Assembly: GCF_002056795.1 (NCBI RefSeq)
Contig: NZ_CP020104.1
Location: 7,573,501 to 7,637,500, forward strand
Length of the DNA stretch: 64,000 nucleotides
Source: Spirosoma aerolatum
GTDB taxonomy: Bacteria; Bacteroidota; Bacteroidia; Cytophagales; Spirosomataceae
Reading direction: 5' to 3'
Part shown: positions 27,308 through 36,419 of the stretch, piece by piece
Layout of the letters: the number at the start of each line of letters is the position of its first letter
Numbering within the stretch: the first letter of the stretch is position 1
Notes under the pieces: generated by a model
The model's input: only the letters and a program-made list of their open reading frames with translations
Told to the model about the DNA's origin: nothing
Databases searched by the model: none
Program-made: the position numbers and the translations under genes

Positions 27308-27877
27308 ATGGAAGAACTCATCGCCTATTTGCTTCAGTTTGGGCACTTTAACGCGCAACAGCGGGCGTTAATTCTGACAAAGGCTAAACACAGGCGTATT
27401 GCTAAAGGGGCTTACTTTGCCGAAGCTGGCAAAATCTCTACTCACATTGGCTACGTAACCGACGGGATTTTTAGGGCCTGTTATTATGATACACAAGGCG
27501 ACAGTTTCACACGATACTTTGTGTATGAAAACCGGTTTGTTGTCGACGTGACTAGTTTTCGGGATGAAATTCCGTCCACCGAGTACATTGAAGCCATTAC
27601 GGATTGCCAGCTTCTGGTGTTTTCTAAAGAAGACTTTACCCAGCTTTCCGCCCTCATTCCTGGCTGGCACGATATGTTCGTTAAGATAACATCCTATGTA
27701 CTGGAAAATAAGTTGAAGGTTACCAGCAACATGCTGGTGCAGGATGCCCAAAAAAGATACCTGACTTTTCTTGACCATTACCCAGGGCTGGCCAATCGGG
27801 TTCCGCTCAATATGCTGGCTTCCTATTTAGGCATTACGCCTTCCTCGCTTAGCCGTATCCGAAAAAATATCCAGTAA
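27308..27877 (+). CDS. Crp/Fnr family transcriptional regulator
   Basis: 189 residues: cyclic-nucleotide-binding-like beta-roll (about 1-125; KGAYFAEAGKISTHIGYVTDGIFR, FTRYFVYENRFVVD) and a short C-terminal helix-turn-helix (VPLNMLASYLGITPSSLSRIRKN). There is no Cys cluster for an FeS group, so it is not an oxygen-sensing FNR. This short type is abundant in Bacteroidota, with unknown ligands. The ATG of the next gene lies 75 bp after its stop, so co-transcription is likely. Confidence 0.9.
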   Translation: MEELIAYLLQFGHFNAQQRALILTKAKHRRIAKGAYFAEAGKISTHIGYVTDGIFRACYYDTQGDSFTRYFVYENRFVVDVTSFRDEIPSTEYIEAITDCQLLVFSKEDFTQLSALIPGWHDMFVKITSYVLENKLKVTSNMLVQDAQKRYLTFLDHYPGLANRVPLNMLASYLGITPSSLSRIRKNIQ

Positions 27878-27952
27878 GTGCATTTCTTGCCAATTGGCAA
27901 TTGCGCTTATCGGCTTACCTGTCAATTTTGCCTCGTCATTAAACATAAACCA

Positions 27953-28543
27953 ATGGAAGCGACGAATCTTTTGAGGCAGATTGAGTTCATAAAGGAAGTG
28001 GATAAGCTTAAGTACATCCTTCGCAAAACAAAGCTATTGAACAGTGAGCGGAATGAGAACGACGCCGAGCACAGTTGGCATCTGGCCTTAATGGCCATCG
28101 TTTTGGCCGAGCACGCTAATTTTCCGATTGATCTGCTCAAGGTTATCAAGATGTTGCTGATTCATGATCTTGTCGAAATAGACGCTGGAGATACGTTTAT
28201 TTATGACACCCAAAAAAACCATGATAATACGGCTGAAGAGCGGGAGGCCGCTAAGCGAATCTTTGGCTTATTGCCTGCTGGGCAGGCTTCTGAATTGATC
28301 GCCATTTGGGAAGAGTTTGAAGAACGCCAAACAAACGAAGCCAAGTTTGCCCGAGCCATGGACCGACTCGAACCCCTATTGCAGAATACCTCGAATCAAG
28401 GTGGTACCTGGGCTGAATTTGGTGTACGTTATGATCAGGTGTATGCCAAGAAGAATGTAATCGAACAGGGGTCTACGCAAATCTGGCAATACGCCGAGCA
28501 ACTAATCAATGACAGCGTTGAAAAAGGAATCCTAAAAAAGTAA
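27953..28543 (+). CDS. HD-domain hydrolase (YfbR/HDDC2-like)
   Basis: 196 residues of the HD_3 family, which includes 5'-deoxynucleotidases. Metal site: the first His and Glu in NDAEHSWHLALMAIVLAEH, the HD pair in KMLLIHDLVEIDAGDTFIYD, and a late Asp in FARAMDRLEPLLQN. The start at 27953 follows a 25-codon upstream extension with no homology features. Substrate is not readable; a dNMP phosphatase is the best guess. A weak stem (agtagat/atctact, 28543-28595) follows. Confidence 0.85.
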   Translation: MEATNLLRQIEFIKEVDKLKYILRKTKLLNSERNENDAEHSWHLALMAIVLAEHANFPIDLLKVIKMLLIHDLVEIDAGDTFIYDTQKNHDNTAEEREAAKRIFGLLPAGQASELIAIWEEFEERQTNEAKFARAMDRLEPLLQNTSNQGGTWAEFGVRYDQVYAKKNVIEQGSTQIWQYAEQLINDSVEKGILKK

Positions 28544-28717
28544 GTAGATCGCTATCGCAGGGCGTTGCCACCTGCTGAAGTGCCTGCTATCTACTGATGC
28601 GATTGTAAGGCAATAAGGCTGGCCGGAACAGAAGACTTGGCTAGGTGACGGTAAAGCGTCAAGTAGAGGAAGCACAAAAACCACTTCTTAAGGGGTCAAC
28701 CCGTTTTGCCTCGACCA

Positions 28718-29800
28718 ATGAAGTATGTATTAGCCACGGTGTTAAGTCTGCTGCTCATGACCAGCAACGCCCAATCTCCCCTCCGACTTGCCATTGCGGG
28801 TCTAAGCCATGGCCACGTAGGCTGGGTATTTAACCGTCCCGATAAGAAAGACGTAGAACTCGTTGGAATTTACGAAACAGATCAGGCATTGGTCGATCGA
28901 TTTGTCAACCGCTACAAGTTGGATAGAAAGTTGTTTTTTACGGATCTGGGTCAGATGCTCGATCAAACCAAGCCGGATGCGGTTTCGGCCTTTGGCGCAA
29001 TCAGCGATCACATTACTATTGTCCGCGCCTGTGCCCCCCGAAAAATCCATGTGATGGTCGAAAAACCGCTTGCTACGACATTTGCTGATGCGAAGGAAAT
29101 TCAACAGCTTGCTTTGAAAAACAATAGTAAAGTATTAACCAATTTCGAAACCTCCTGGTATGCCAGTAACCAGTATATCCATGAACTCTACCAGGCCGGG
29201 AAGTTGGGCGAGATCAAGAAGGTGATGATCAACGATGGGCATGAGGGGCCTAAAGAAATTGGTGTCAGTAAGGAGTTTTTTGCGATTTTGACCGATCCGG
29301 CTAAAAATGGTGCTGGTGCTCTGGTCGACTTTGGCTGTTATGGTGCCAATCTGATGACCTGGCTTATGAACGGCCAAAAACCGCTAACCGTAACCGCCGT
29401 TACCCATCAGAACAAGCCTGATATTTATCCTCGAGTTGACGACGAAGCTACCATTGTTCTGCAATACCCATCGGCCCAGTGTATTATTCAGGGCTCCTGG
29501 AACTGGACATTTGCCCGGAAAGACATGGAAGTATATGGTACCAAGGGCTATGCGGTTGCTGTTGATGCTACTACCATTCGAGAACGGCTACAGGCCAAAG
29601 AGCCCGAAGAACGAAAGAAAATCGCTCCTCGCCCTGCTCCCTTCACTGATCCGTTTTCGGTACTGGCCGATGTGGTGCAGGGCCGCCTGAAATTAGAGCC
29701 AAACGACTTATACGAGCTACCCGTTAATGTGACGGCCGTTGAGATACTGGAAGCCGCAAAACAGTCGGCTAAGTCAGGGAAAACCGTTTCGTTAAAGTAG
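28718..29800 (+). CDS. Exported Gfo/Idh/MocA family oxidoreductase
   Basis: 360 residues. Signal peptide MKYVLATVLSLLLMTSNAQS, then Rossmann domain (LRLAIAGLSHGHVGWVF in place of GxGxxG, VELVGIYETD, MVEKPLATTFADAKEI with the EKP motif) and a C-terminal alpha/beta domain. The loop GLSHGH lacks the classic glycine pattern, as in some secreted members. Probably acts on a sugar or cyclitol, with NAD(P) bound. Stop is 17 bp from the amidohydrolase gene, an obvious operon. ATG 28718 gives a proper signal peptide; a TTG at 28706 is rejected. Confidence 0.88.
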   Translation: MKYVLATVLSLLLMTSNAQSPLRLAIAGLSHGHVGWVFNRPDKKDVELVGIYETDQALVDRFVNRYKLDRKLFFTDLGQMLDQTKPDAVSAFGAISDHITIVRACAPRKIHVMVEKPLATTFADAKEIQQLALKNNSKVLTNFETSWYASNQYIHELYQAGKLGEIKKVMINDGHEGPKEIGVSKEFFAILTDPAKNGAGALVDFGCYGANLMTWLMNGQKPLTVTAVTHQNKPDIYPRVDDEATIVLQYPSAQCIIQGSWNWTFARKDMEVYGTKGYAVAVDATTIRERLQAKEPEERKKIAPRPAPFTDPFSVLADVVQGRLKLEPNDLYELPVNVTAVEILEAAKQSAKSGKTVSLK

Positions 29801-29817
29801 CCTGTCTCGTTCTGCCC

Positions 29818-30780
29818 ATGAATCGCAGGGATTTTCTTGCCTTAACGGCCGGGGCTTCCACAACCGTTGGGCTTAGCTCCTTAGGCTGGGGAAATGATAC
29901 GTCCATCCCTATTATCGACACCCATATTCATTTGTTCGATACGAAGCGCCCGGAAGGTGTGCCCTGGCCAACGCCCAAAGACGACGCACTATATCAGCCA
30001 GCCCTGCCCGATCGCTACCGGAAGATCGCCAAACCACTGGGCGTTGTAGGGACGATTGTTATAGAAGCCAGCCCCTGGGTTGACGACAACCAGTGGGTGC
30101 TTGACCGGGCCGCTCAGGATACGATCATCGTTGGAACAGTAGGCAATCTTGAACCGGGGAAACCAGATTTTCGTCGACAGCTCGACAGGTTCCAGCGAAA
30201 TCCGCTATTTCGTGGCATCCGGTACGGAAATCTATGGGGTCGGGATTTAGCGAGCCAACTGGTAAACCCCGGCTTTGTGGCCGATCTGCAAGTGCTGGCG
30301 CAGGCTGGTCTGGTCCTGGATACCGCCAACCCGACCCCGGCTTTACTGGCTGCGATCGTTCGGTTGACGGAGCAAGTGCCGACCCTGCGGGTCATCATCG
30401 ACCATCTGCCCCAAATGGCCGTTCCAACAGAAGCCGCAGCCCGGAAAAGCACCGAAGCTTATTTGCAGGCATTGAGCCAGCGCCCTCAGGTGTATGTGAA
30501 AATTTCGGAAGTACTACGCCGGGTAGACGGTACGGTTCCTCAGGAAGTAAGCTACTACCGTGAGCGATTGGATGAGTTGTTTGGACTTTTTGGCGAAGAT
30601 CGATTGCTCTATGGCAGTGATTGGCCCAACAGCGATCAGTGGTTGCCTTTCGATGCTGGATTACGATTAGTCCAAACGTATTTTATGAGCAAAGGCCGAC
30701 GCGTGGCCGAAAAATACTTCTGGAAAAATTCGGTGAAAGCGTATCAGTGGATCAGACGCGATCCCTCGCAACCGACCTGA
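29818..30780 (+). CDS. Tat-exported amidohydrolase (Amidohydro_2, lactonase-like)
   Basis: 320 residues with a twin-arginine signal (MNRRDFLALTAGASTTVGLSSL). TIM-barrel hydrolase motifs: IIDTHIHLFD (HxH), VVGTIVIEASPW, LRVIIDHLPQMAVP (His), YVKISEVLRR, RLLYGSDWPNSD (catalytic Asp). This set is that of L-fuconolactonase/PDC-hydrolase relatives. With the upstream dehydrogenase-like protein it could form an oxidation plus lactone-hydrolysis pair for a sugar in the periplasm; the substrate is not known. Confidence 0.87.
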   Translation: MNRRDFLALTAGASTTVGLSSLGWGNDTSIPIIDTHIHLFDTKRPEGVPWPTPKDDALYQPALPDRYRKIAKPLGVVGTIVIEASPWVDDNQWVLDRAAQDTIIVGTVGNLEPGKPDFRRQLDRFQRNPLFRGIRYGNLWGRDLASQLVNPGFVADLQVLAQAGLVLDTANPTPALLAAIVRLTEQVPTLRVIIDHLPQMAVPTEAAARKSTEAYLQALSQRPQVYVKISEVLRRVDGTVPQEVSYYRERLDELFGLFGEDRLLYGSDWPNSDQWLPFDAGLRLVQTYFMSKGRRVAEKYFWKNSVKAYQWIRRDPSQPT

Positions 30781-30897
30781 GTTCGTTAATGAGACGGGAA
30801 AGATAATGCGTCTTATTGAATCAACTTGACGGCTATCAAAAGAAAATGATGAGTATAAGCGTTTATGGGTGTAGTAAACACCTATACACCTTCACAC

Positions 30898-31899
30898 ATG
30901 GCCGATCAGCCCAACTGGCTTCATAAATTAGGGAATCTTCTCGTACCCTCCAGCCAGAACCAAAGCAACGCCAGCGTCACGATAACGAACAAACGAATCC
31001 TGGACGAGCTGGTCAATTCATTCCAGGACTCTATAGGTCGGGAGTCGGTTGGCTCAAGCATGCTGTTCAATGCCCACTTTCTCATCATCCTGCATCCCGA
31101 CACGTACGAAGAACGACAAAATGCCTTTCCGGTTATTGTCGATGAAGCGGTGAAGGCTTTCAAGGGGCTTATTGAATCACAGAAAGGACAGTATGAACGC
31201 GTGGCTCCCGTAGCCTCTAGCTGGTTTTTTAAATTTGGAGGTGGTCGGGAGTTCAATGGCGAAACCGTCTCGCCTACGGATGTGTATGTGGTAGGGGCGC
31301 TTACGGGTATTTTGCCCGGTAATCAGCAGCGGCAATCACCGGATAAGCTACATGTCACTCGCCGGGTCAAACAAACCAATCGCTACGAAAAAGTGGATGT
31401 GGACCTAAACACGTTTCAGCATATCGACTTTCGTGAACCGGGGGCGTTTGTCGTTAAGTTCAAATTTGAGCCAACACCCTCCGTCAGCGAACGAGCGCCC
31501 ATGCCGGGATCGGCGACCCGAAATGCACCAAACTTACCACGTAGCCTCGCTGCCGGACTGGCCGAGATCACGTATTACATAGCTGAACTAAACAAGGAAG
31601 ATGCGTACCTGATGCGCGACCGGGAGATTGTAATCGCTCGGAAAGAACCCGAAAATCAGCATTTCCCGAACTATCTGCTCCTCGAATCCGCCTACGTGTC
31701 GAACCCCCACGCCCGTATTCAGTACGACGATGCAACCCAAGCCTTTCACATTGCGTCGTTCAGTCGGAATGAAACCCGCGTAAATGAACAGCTTATTCCC
31801 CGCAGTGAACCCGCTAGCCCACAATGGTATATCCTGCCCGATAAAGCTCAGATTCTGCTGAACAGCATGGTCACGCTAAACTTCCAACGGACTACCTAA
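30898..31899 (+). CDS. FHA-domain protein 1 of the wall-signalling cluster (FhaA-like layout)
   Basis: 333 residues, cytosolic. The N-terminal 190 residues (ITNKRILDELVNSFQDSIGRE, FLIILHPDTYEERQNAFPVIVDEAVKAF) form an unnamed alpha/beta domain in the place of the DUF3662 domain of actinobacterial FhaA. The C-terminal 110 residues look like FHA: IVIARKE (GR replaced by AR), YVSNPHARIQYD (SxxHA) and SRNETRVN (NxTxVN). FHA domains bind phosphothreonine, so it probably reads kinase output. The Arg of the usual SRxH is Asn, which may weaken binding. Start 30898 (MADQPNWL) is preferred over 30865. First gene of the cluster. Confidence 0.75.
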   Translation: MADQPNWLHKLGNLLVPSSQNQSNASVTITNKRILDELVNSFQDSIGRESVGSSMLFNAHFLIILHPDTYEERQNAFPVIVDEAVKAFKGLIESQKGQYERVAPVASSWFFKFGGGREFNGETVSPTDVYVVGALTGILPGNQQRQSPDKLHVTRRVKQTNRYEKVDVDLNTFQHIDFREPGAFVVKFKFEPTPSVSERAPMPGSATRNAPNLPRSLAAGLAEITYYIAELNKEDAYLMRDREIVIARKEPENQHFPNYLLLESAYVSNPHARIQYDDATQAFHIASFSRNETRVNEQLIPRSEPASPQWYILPDKAQILLNSMVTLNFQRTT

Positions 31900-31900
31900 G

Positions 31901-31984
31901 ATGATCGATGCACTGATTGTTTTCGCCCTGCTTTTGTTTGTCAGTTTCCTGGTCTGGAAACATTTTCAGGATTTACCTCGATAA
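31901..31984 (+). CDS. 27-residue single-pass membrane peptide
   Basis: ATG directly after the upstream stop (1 nt gap) opens a 27-codon frame: MIDA, then about 17 hydrophobic residues (LIVFALLLFVSFLVW), then KHFQDLPR. This is a typical one-helix microprotein with a positively charged cytosolic end. Its tight position between FHA and PP2C genes suggests it is translated and works with the cluster. Too short to be certain. Confidence 0.5.
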   Translation: MIDALIVFALLLFVSFLVWKHFQDLPR

Positions 31985-31989
31985 ATAAG

Positions 31990-32048
31990 GTAGCGCGGGT
32001 TTCCACCCGCAGCCTTATACAACAATCGCGGATTTCCATCCGCGTTAC
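31990..32048. repeat. REP-like twin hairpin, copy A
   Basis: Two hairpins with TTCC loops: gcgggt-ttcc-acccgc (31995-32010) and cgcggat-ttcc-atccgcg (32027-32044). The ends gtagcgcg and cgcgttac are near inverted copies. It separates the microprotein from the PP2C gene. A relative lies at 40402-40466. Confidence 0.75.
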
Positions 32049-32056
32049 AGAACGGA

Positions 32057-33514
32057 ATGAATTCACTCGTATTTACCGGCAGAACCGATGTAGGCCGACG
32101 CCGAACCGATAATCAGGATGCCTTTCTTTGCTCAACGATCTGGGCAGAAACCAGTGCTTTATTGGCGGTTATCGATGGGGTTGGCGGGTATGCCGGGGGC
32201 GACCGGGCTGCGGCTATTGCCAGGGAGTCGATTGAACAGTACATGGCTGCGCCCAACGGAAATCCGTTGTCGATGCTACGAGAAGCGGTTGTCTTTGCCA
32301 ATAATCAGATTTTTAAGGAGCGACAGCAGGAGCTTCGGCTGGCAAATATGTGTTGCGTGCTGACCACGGCCGTAGCCGACAGCCAGTCGGGTAAATTGGC
32401 CTTCGTTCACGTGGGCGATACACGCTTGTATCGGTATCGTCAGGGTATTCTCGAAAAACTTACCTACGATCACTCACTGGTTGGCGTTCGGGAAGATGCC
32501 CAGGAACTGACCGAAGCCGAAGCCATGCAACACCCGCGCCGGAACGAAATTTTACGCGATGTTGGCTCCGCCATGCACCGGGTCGATGACCCTGATTTTC
32601 TGGAGTCGGGCGAAACGGATTTTCTACCGGGCGATCAGGTGCTGCTCTGTAGCGACGGTCTTACCGACCTGATCACGCAGGCCCAGATTAAGGCTGTTCT
32701 GGAGCAAAAGCGGTCTCTGGATGAACAAACAGCCGAATTGGTTCGATTAGCCAATCAGCAGGGAGGGACCGACAACATTACTGTCGTTCTGGCTAAGAAT
32801 AACAGGATAAGCGATGAACCTGCTTCGGGTAAGGATACCAACAAGGCTACTCAGGTGCCAACGTCGAAACAGCCTGACGAGGTTGTTCTGCCTGTTGCAG
32901 CTAAGCCACTGTCTGTGAGTCCGAAGCCAGCCCGGAAGCGCTCAATAGGTTTCTTAGTCCTGGTTGGCCTGTTCGTGAGTGGTCTGATTGCTGCCATCGT
33001 CTGGTATCAGTATCAGCCATCCGGTCAGTCTGATACAATAGCGGACGATTCTCTGGCAACTACCCGTCGTCAACCGTATGATTCACTGATGGTTATAAAA
33101 CCAGATGTTCGATTGGATTCATTATTACAAATGGTCTATCGTAGTAAAGAGCATCGGCTGGTTTTGCCGGCTGATACGTTCCGGCTTAGCAAACCACTGT
33201 CGATAACGGATTCGTTACAAAGTATACTGGGCGGCAATCGCCCAACAGTTCTGCTCCCTGCTGATTCTACCCAGGCTCAGGTAGCCTTACAGATTTCCCG
33301 ATCTGGAACGGTTCAGTTGGAAAATATCCTTATCCGCGGGTTTAAAACCGGGATAGAAATAACCCAGGGCACCCGGTTGCAGTTGTCCAATGTATCCTTT
33401 CAAAACGTTGAACTGCCTGTTCGGGCGGCTATACGGCAGGAGACTTTTCGCAAGGCCGTCATCACGTTGTCGGTACAAAATCAGCCTGATTCAACTAAAA
33501 CACGACACCAGTAA
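32057..33514 (+). CDS. Membrane-anchored PP2C Ser/Thr phosphatase
   Basis: 485 residues. PP2C catalytic domain (about 1-250): GRRRTDNQDAF, VIDGVGGYAGGDRAA, FVHVGDTRLYRYR, LLCSDGLTDLI, GGTDNITVVLA, that is the RxxNQD, DGxGG, GDxR, SDGL and DN metal motifs. A Lys/Pro-rich linker, one TM helix at about 296-318, then a 165-residue outer domain with short beta repeats (VQLENILIRGF, IEITQGTRLQLSNVSF) like a right-handed beta-helix. Equivalent to PstP, which reverses PknA/PknB phosphorylation. The stop overlaps the first kinase start by one base (TAATG), so they are coupled. Confidence 0.92.
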   Translation: MNSLVFTGRTDVGRRRTDNQDAFLCSTIWAETSALLAVIDGVGGYAGGDRAAAIARESIEQYMAAPNGNPLSMLREAVVFANNQIFKERQQELRLANMCCVLTTAVADSQSGKLAFVHVGDTRLYRYRQGILEKLTYDHSLVGVREDAQELTEAEAMQHPRRNEILRDVGSAMHRVDDPDFLESGETDFLPGDQVLLCSDGLTDLITQAQIKAVLEQKRSLDEQTAELVRLANQQGGTDNITVVLAKNNRISDEPASGKDTNKATQVPTSKQPDEVVLPVAAKPLSVSPKPARKRSIGFLVLVGLFVSGLIAAIVWYQYQPSGQSDTIADDSLATTRRQPYDSLMVIKPDVRLDSLLQMVYRSKEHRLVLPADTFRLSKPLSITDSLQSILGGNRPTVLLPADSTQAQVALQISRSGTVQLENILIRGFKTGIEITQGTRLQLSNVSFQNVELPVRAAIRQETFRKAVITLSVQNQPDSTKTRHQ

Positions 33515-35064
33515 TGTCCACGATTCGATTTGACACACGGTTTCCGGGTTACGAAGTGCTGAGCGAATTAGGACGCAGTAACGCCCGTATCCTGAAAGCG
33601 CGTCACCTGGCAACCGGCGATTTAGTAGCGATTAAGCACTTTGCGCTCAATACCGATGCTGAAACGCTCCGTCGGTTTGAGCGTGAATCGGCTATTATGT
33701 CCAGTATCGCCCATCCCAATATCGTAAAGGTGCGGGAGGTTCGGCTGGAAGCGGAGCTGCCGTACCTGGTCATGGAACTGATTGAAGGAGGTAGTCTCAA
33801 TCAGCTCATTGCCAGTCGGGGCTCGCTGGATGCGCCGGCAGTTAGTCGGCTGGGTTTGCAAATGGCCAGTGCCTTTAAGGCGATTCATCCGCAGGGCATC
33901 GTTCACCGGGATATTAAGCCGGAGAATATTTTATATCGTCCGTTGCCAAGTGGAGAACTGCATTTTCTGTTGACGGATTTTGGTGTGGCCCGCCTGCACG
34001 AGCAGTCGAATACAATGACTGGCCAGTCGCTGATGACCTACGAATATGCCTCTCCCGAACAGTTTAACGATCCCCGAAGCGTGGGGGCAGCAACGGATTA
34101 CTATTCCCTGGGTGTGGTTTTGTACGAGTGCCTGCATGGCAGTGTACCGTTTGCCCTGGATGACCATACGGGTATTGTGACGTTCATGAATAAAGTACTG
34201 ACGGAAGCACCTCCCGCCCTAACAATTCCATCGAACGACCAGACCCTTAGCCCGTTTACCGATTTACTGCGGGGCCTGTTGCAAAAGAAAGTCGCTGATC
34301 GACTAAGCGATCCTGACGAATTGACCTGGCTAATCAAACAGGCCGAACTAAGCTGGTTACAGGCGAATCGTACCCATCAGGTCCGACCTTCGGCAGAGTC
34401 TATAGAGCCCGGAACAGTCCGTGAGCCCGAAAAAAATAAGGATACCCCAGCAAACGTGGTCCCGCTGGAAACCAGACCGATACGCAATTCCCGTTCTCGT
34501 AATCCGATGTCCGGCAGCCTGAAATGGGTGGCTTTGGCAATCGCTATTTTTCTAGGCATCGTTGGTCTGTACCTTACCGTTCTCAAGCCCAAATCTGGTA
34601 CACGCACAACGCTCGTTGATACGCCAATTACCCATACGGATTCGACCGAAGTGTCTGATCGTAGCGAAGAAGCGGAGCGTCAGCAACGGGAAGCAGAGGA
34701 GGCCGTTCGGAGAGAACAGCTCCGGCAGGAAGCTCAGGCTGCGGCTGATGGGCTGACTGTTAAGGTGAATGACTACCGGGTTGGCTTTTTCGGCGGTATC
34801 AAAAACGTGCAGCTTCAACTAAGCAATCCAAGCCAGATCACATTCTCGTCGGTAGTCGTTAAAGTGAATTATTACAAAGATAGCGGAGGGCTATACAAGT
34901 CAGAAAAGGTGTCTTTCAACAATGTCGGCCCCAATTCGTCGGCCATTCAGAGCGCACCGAATAGCGATCGGGGGACTAAGCTTACCTACAAAATTATTGA
35001 GCATCGGTTTGCGCCCCCATTGGATTCCTTACTGCAAACCGCTTTATCAGACTCGATCCAATAA
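33514..35064 (+). CDS. Hanks-type Ser/Thr protein kinase 1, transmembrane
   Basis: 516 residues. Kinase domain (about 1-270): P-loop ELGRSNARILKA (only the first Gly of GxGxxG is kept), VAIK with K41, HRDIKPEN with D133, DFG with D155, activation segment TMTGQSLMTYEYASPEQF with several Thr/Ser. Then a polar linker, TM helix about 336-355, a charged coiled coil (RSEEAERQQREAEEAVRREQ) and an outer beta domain (VNDYRVGFFGGIKNVQLQLSN). No PASTA repeats, unlike PknB. The outer domain may sense the envelope. Very similar to kinase 2 in the catalytic half only. Confidence 0.93.
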   Translation: MSTIRFDTRFPGYEVLSELGRSNARILKARHLATGDLVAIKHFALNTDAETLRRFERESAIMSSIAHPNIVKVREVRLEAELPYLVMELIEGGSLNQLIASRGSLDAPAVSRLGLQMASAFKAIHPQGIVHRDIKPENILYRPLPSGELHFLLTDFGVARLHEQSNTMTGQSLMTYEYASPEQFNDPRSVGAATDYYSLGVVLYECLHGSVPFALDDHTGIVTFMNKVLTEAPPALTIPSNDQTLSPFTDLLRGLLQKKVADRLSDPDELTWLIKQAELSWLQANRTHQVRPSAESIEPGTVREPEKNKDTPANVVPLETRPIRNSRSRNPMSGSLKWVALAIAIFLGIVGLYLTVLKPKSGTRTTLVDTPITHTDSTEVSDRSEEAERQQREAEEAVRREQLRQEAQAAADGLTVKVNDYRVGFFGGIKNVQLQLSNPSQITFSSVVVKVNYYKDSGGLYKSEKVSFNNVGPNSSAIQSAPNSDRGTKLTYKIIEHRFAPPLDSLLQTALSDSIQ

Positions 35065-35071
35065 CTGACCC

Positions 35072-36361
35072 ATGCCAACAACTGTCAGTGTCAATACGCA
35101 TTTTCCGGGTTACGAAATCATCGGCGAGCTGGGCCGGTCGAACGCCCGCGTGCTGAAGGCGCGTCATCTGGCAACGGGTGATCTGGTGGCGATTAAGCAC
35201 TTTACCGTCAATACCGATGCCGATACCCTCCGGCGGTTTCGACTCGAATCGCAGTTGATGACCGATATCCAGCATCCAAACGTCGTGCGTGTGCGCGAAG
35301 TGCAGTTGGATATGCCTATGCCATTTATTGTTATGGAATGGGTTGAGGGTGGCAACTTACGCACCCTGCTTGGCGAACAGGGCTATCTGGACATACCCAA
35401 TACCATTCGGCTGGGGCTCCAAATGGCCGAAGCCTTCAAAGCGATTCATCCGCAGGGCATCATTCACCGCGATATCAAACCCGAGAATATCCTTTTCCGC
35501 TCACTGCCTTCGGGTGAGATTCATTTTCTGCTGACGGATTTTGGCGTGGCTCGTCTGCGGGAACAGTCTCAGACGATGACGGGGCAATCATTGATGACCT
35601 ACGAATATGCGTCGCCGGAGCAGTTCGATAATCCACGGGGTGTCGATGAGGCTACCGATTACTATTCGCTGGGAGTGGTGCTGTATGAATGCCTGTCGGG
35701 CAAAGTGCCCTTTTCGATGACGGATAATACGGGCATTGCGCGATTTATGGGCGAAGTGCTTCGGTCAACGCCCCCAGCGCTGCGGTTGCCATCCGGGCAA
35801 AACGTTCCCCCAAGTCTGGATACGATTCTGGAATGGATACTGGCCAAAAGTCCAGCGGAACGACTGCATGACGTTAACGAGCTTGTATTTCTACTGAAGC
35901 AGGCCCAGGTTGAACAGGCCCAGACCAGCCAGTCATCAGTTCGGCAGCCATCGGTTCCGTCACGTACGATGGCTGCTCCTGTACAGCCATCCCGCCCCAT
36001 CCCATCATCCGATCCAATTGATGATGTTGAGCCTGATAACCGAACTGGCCGATGGTTGAACGGACTGATCTTTTTTATGGTAACCCTGCTGATCGGACTG
36101 GCGGTGCTGTACAAAAACTATCTGGACGATGCCAAAACCAAAATCCATATCGTAGCCGATTCAACACGAATGACGACGGATTCTTCGGATACGGACATGG
36201 TCGATGAAGATACCACATCAGCCTCATCCGAATCCCCGATGGAGACTATTGCTGATTCGACCACCACCGAAACTCAGCCAGAAACAGTGCCTGAACCACC
36301 TGCCACCGTACCCGATTCATCGAACGCAGTGGTTGATTCAGTCGCAGCGTTTAACGAATAA
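35072..36361 (+). CDS. Hanks-type Ser/Thr protein kinase 2, transmembrane
   Basis: 429 residues, tandem paralogue of kinase 1 and 7 bp after it. Kinase domain: ELGRSNARVLKA, K42 in VAIK, D134 in HRDIKPEN, D156 in DFG, then the same TMTGQSLMTYEYASPEQF activation segment. Linker with many Ser/Pro, TM helix about 328-348 (LIFFMVTLLIGLAVLY), and an outer tail of about 80 residues rich in Thr, Ser, Pro, Glu and Asp without a fold. The outer parts of the two kinases are unrelated, so they should respond to different cues. 58 bp precede the SEDS-PBP gene. Confidence 0.93.
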   Translation: MPTTVSVNTHFPGYEIIGELGRSNARVLKARHLATGDLVAIKHFTVNTDADTLRRFRLESQLMTDIQHPNVVRVREVQLDMPMPFIVMEWVEGGNLRTLLGEQGYLDIPNTIRLGLQMAEAFKAIHPQGIIHRDIKPENILFRSLPSGEIHFLLTDFGVARLREQSQTMTGQSLMTYEYASPEQFDNPRGVDEATDYYSLGVVLYECLSGKVPFSMTDNTGIARFMGEVLRSTPPALRLPSGQNVPPSLDTILEWILAKSPAERLHDVNELVFLLKQAQVEQAQTSQSSVRQPSVPSRTMAAPVQPSRPIPSSDPIDDVEPDNRTGRWLNGLIFFMVTLLIGLAVLYKNYLDDAKTKIHIVADSTRMTTDSSDTDMVDEDTTSASSESPMETIADSTTTETQPETVPEPPATVPDSSNAVVDSVAAFNE

Positions 36362-36419
36362 CCTTTCAACCTTGCTCGGCCAAATAGGAAAAGAGCAAAA
36401 AGGGTATGACTACCAAACT

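Noticed and set aside
36204..36419. Upstream start of the SEDS-PBP gene, giving 1398 residues
   Set aside because: It overlaps the kinase 2 3' end, the added residues are Pro/His/Gln-rich out-of-frame sequence, and a normal TM1 start exists at 36420.
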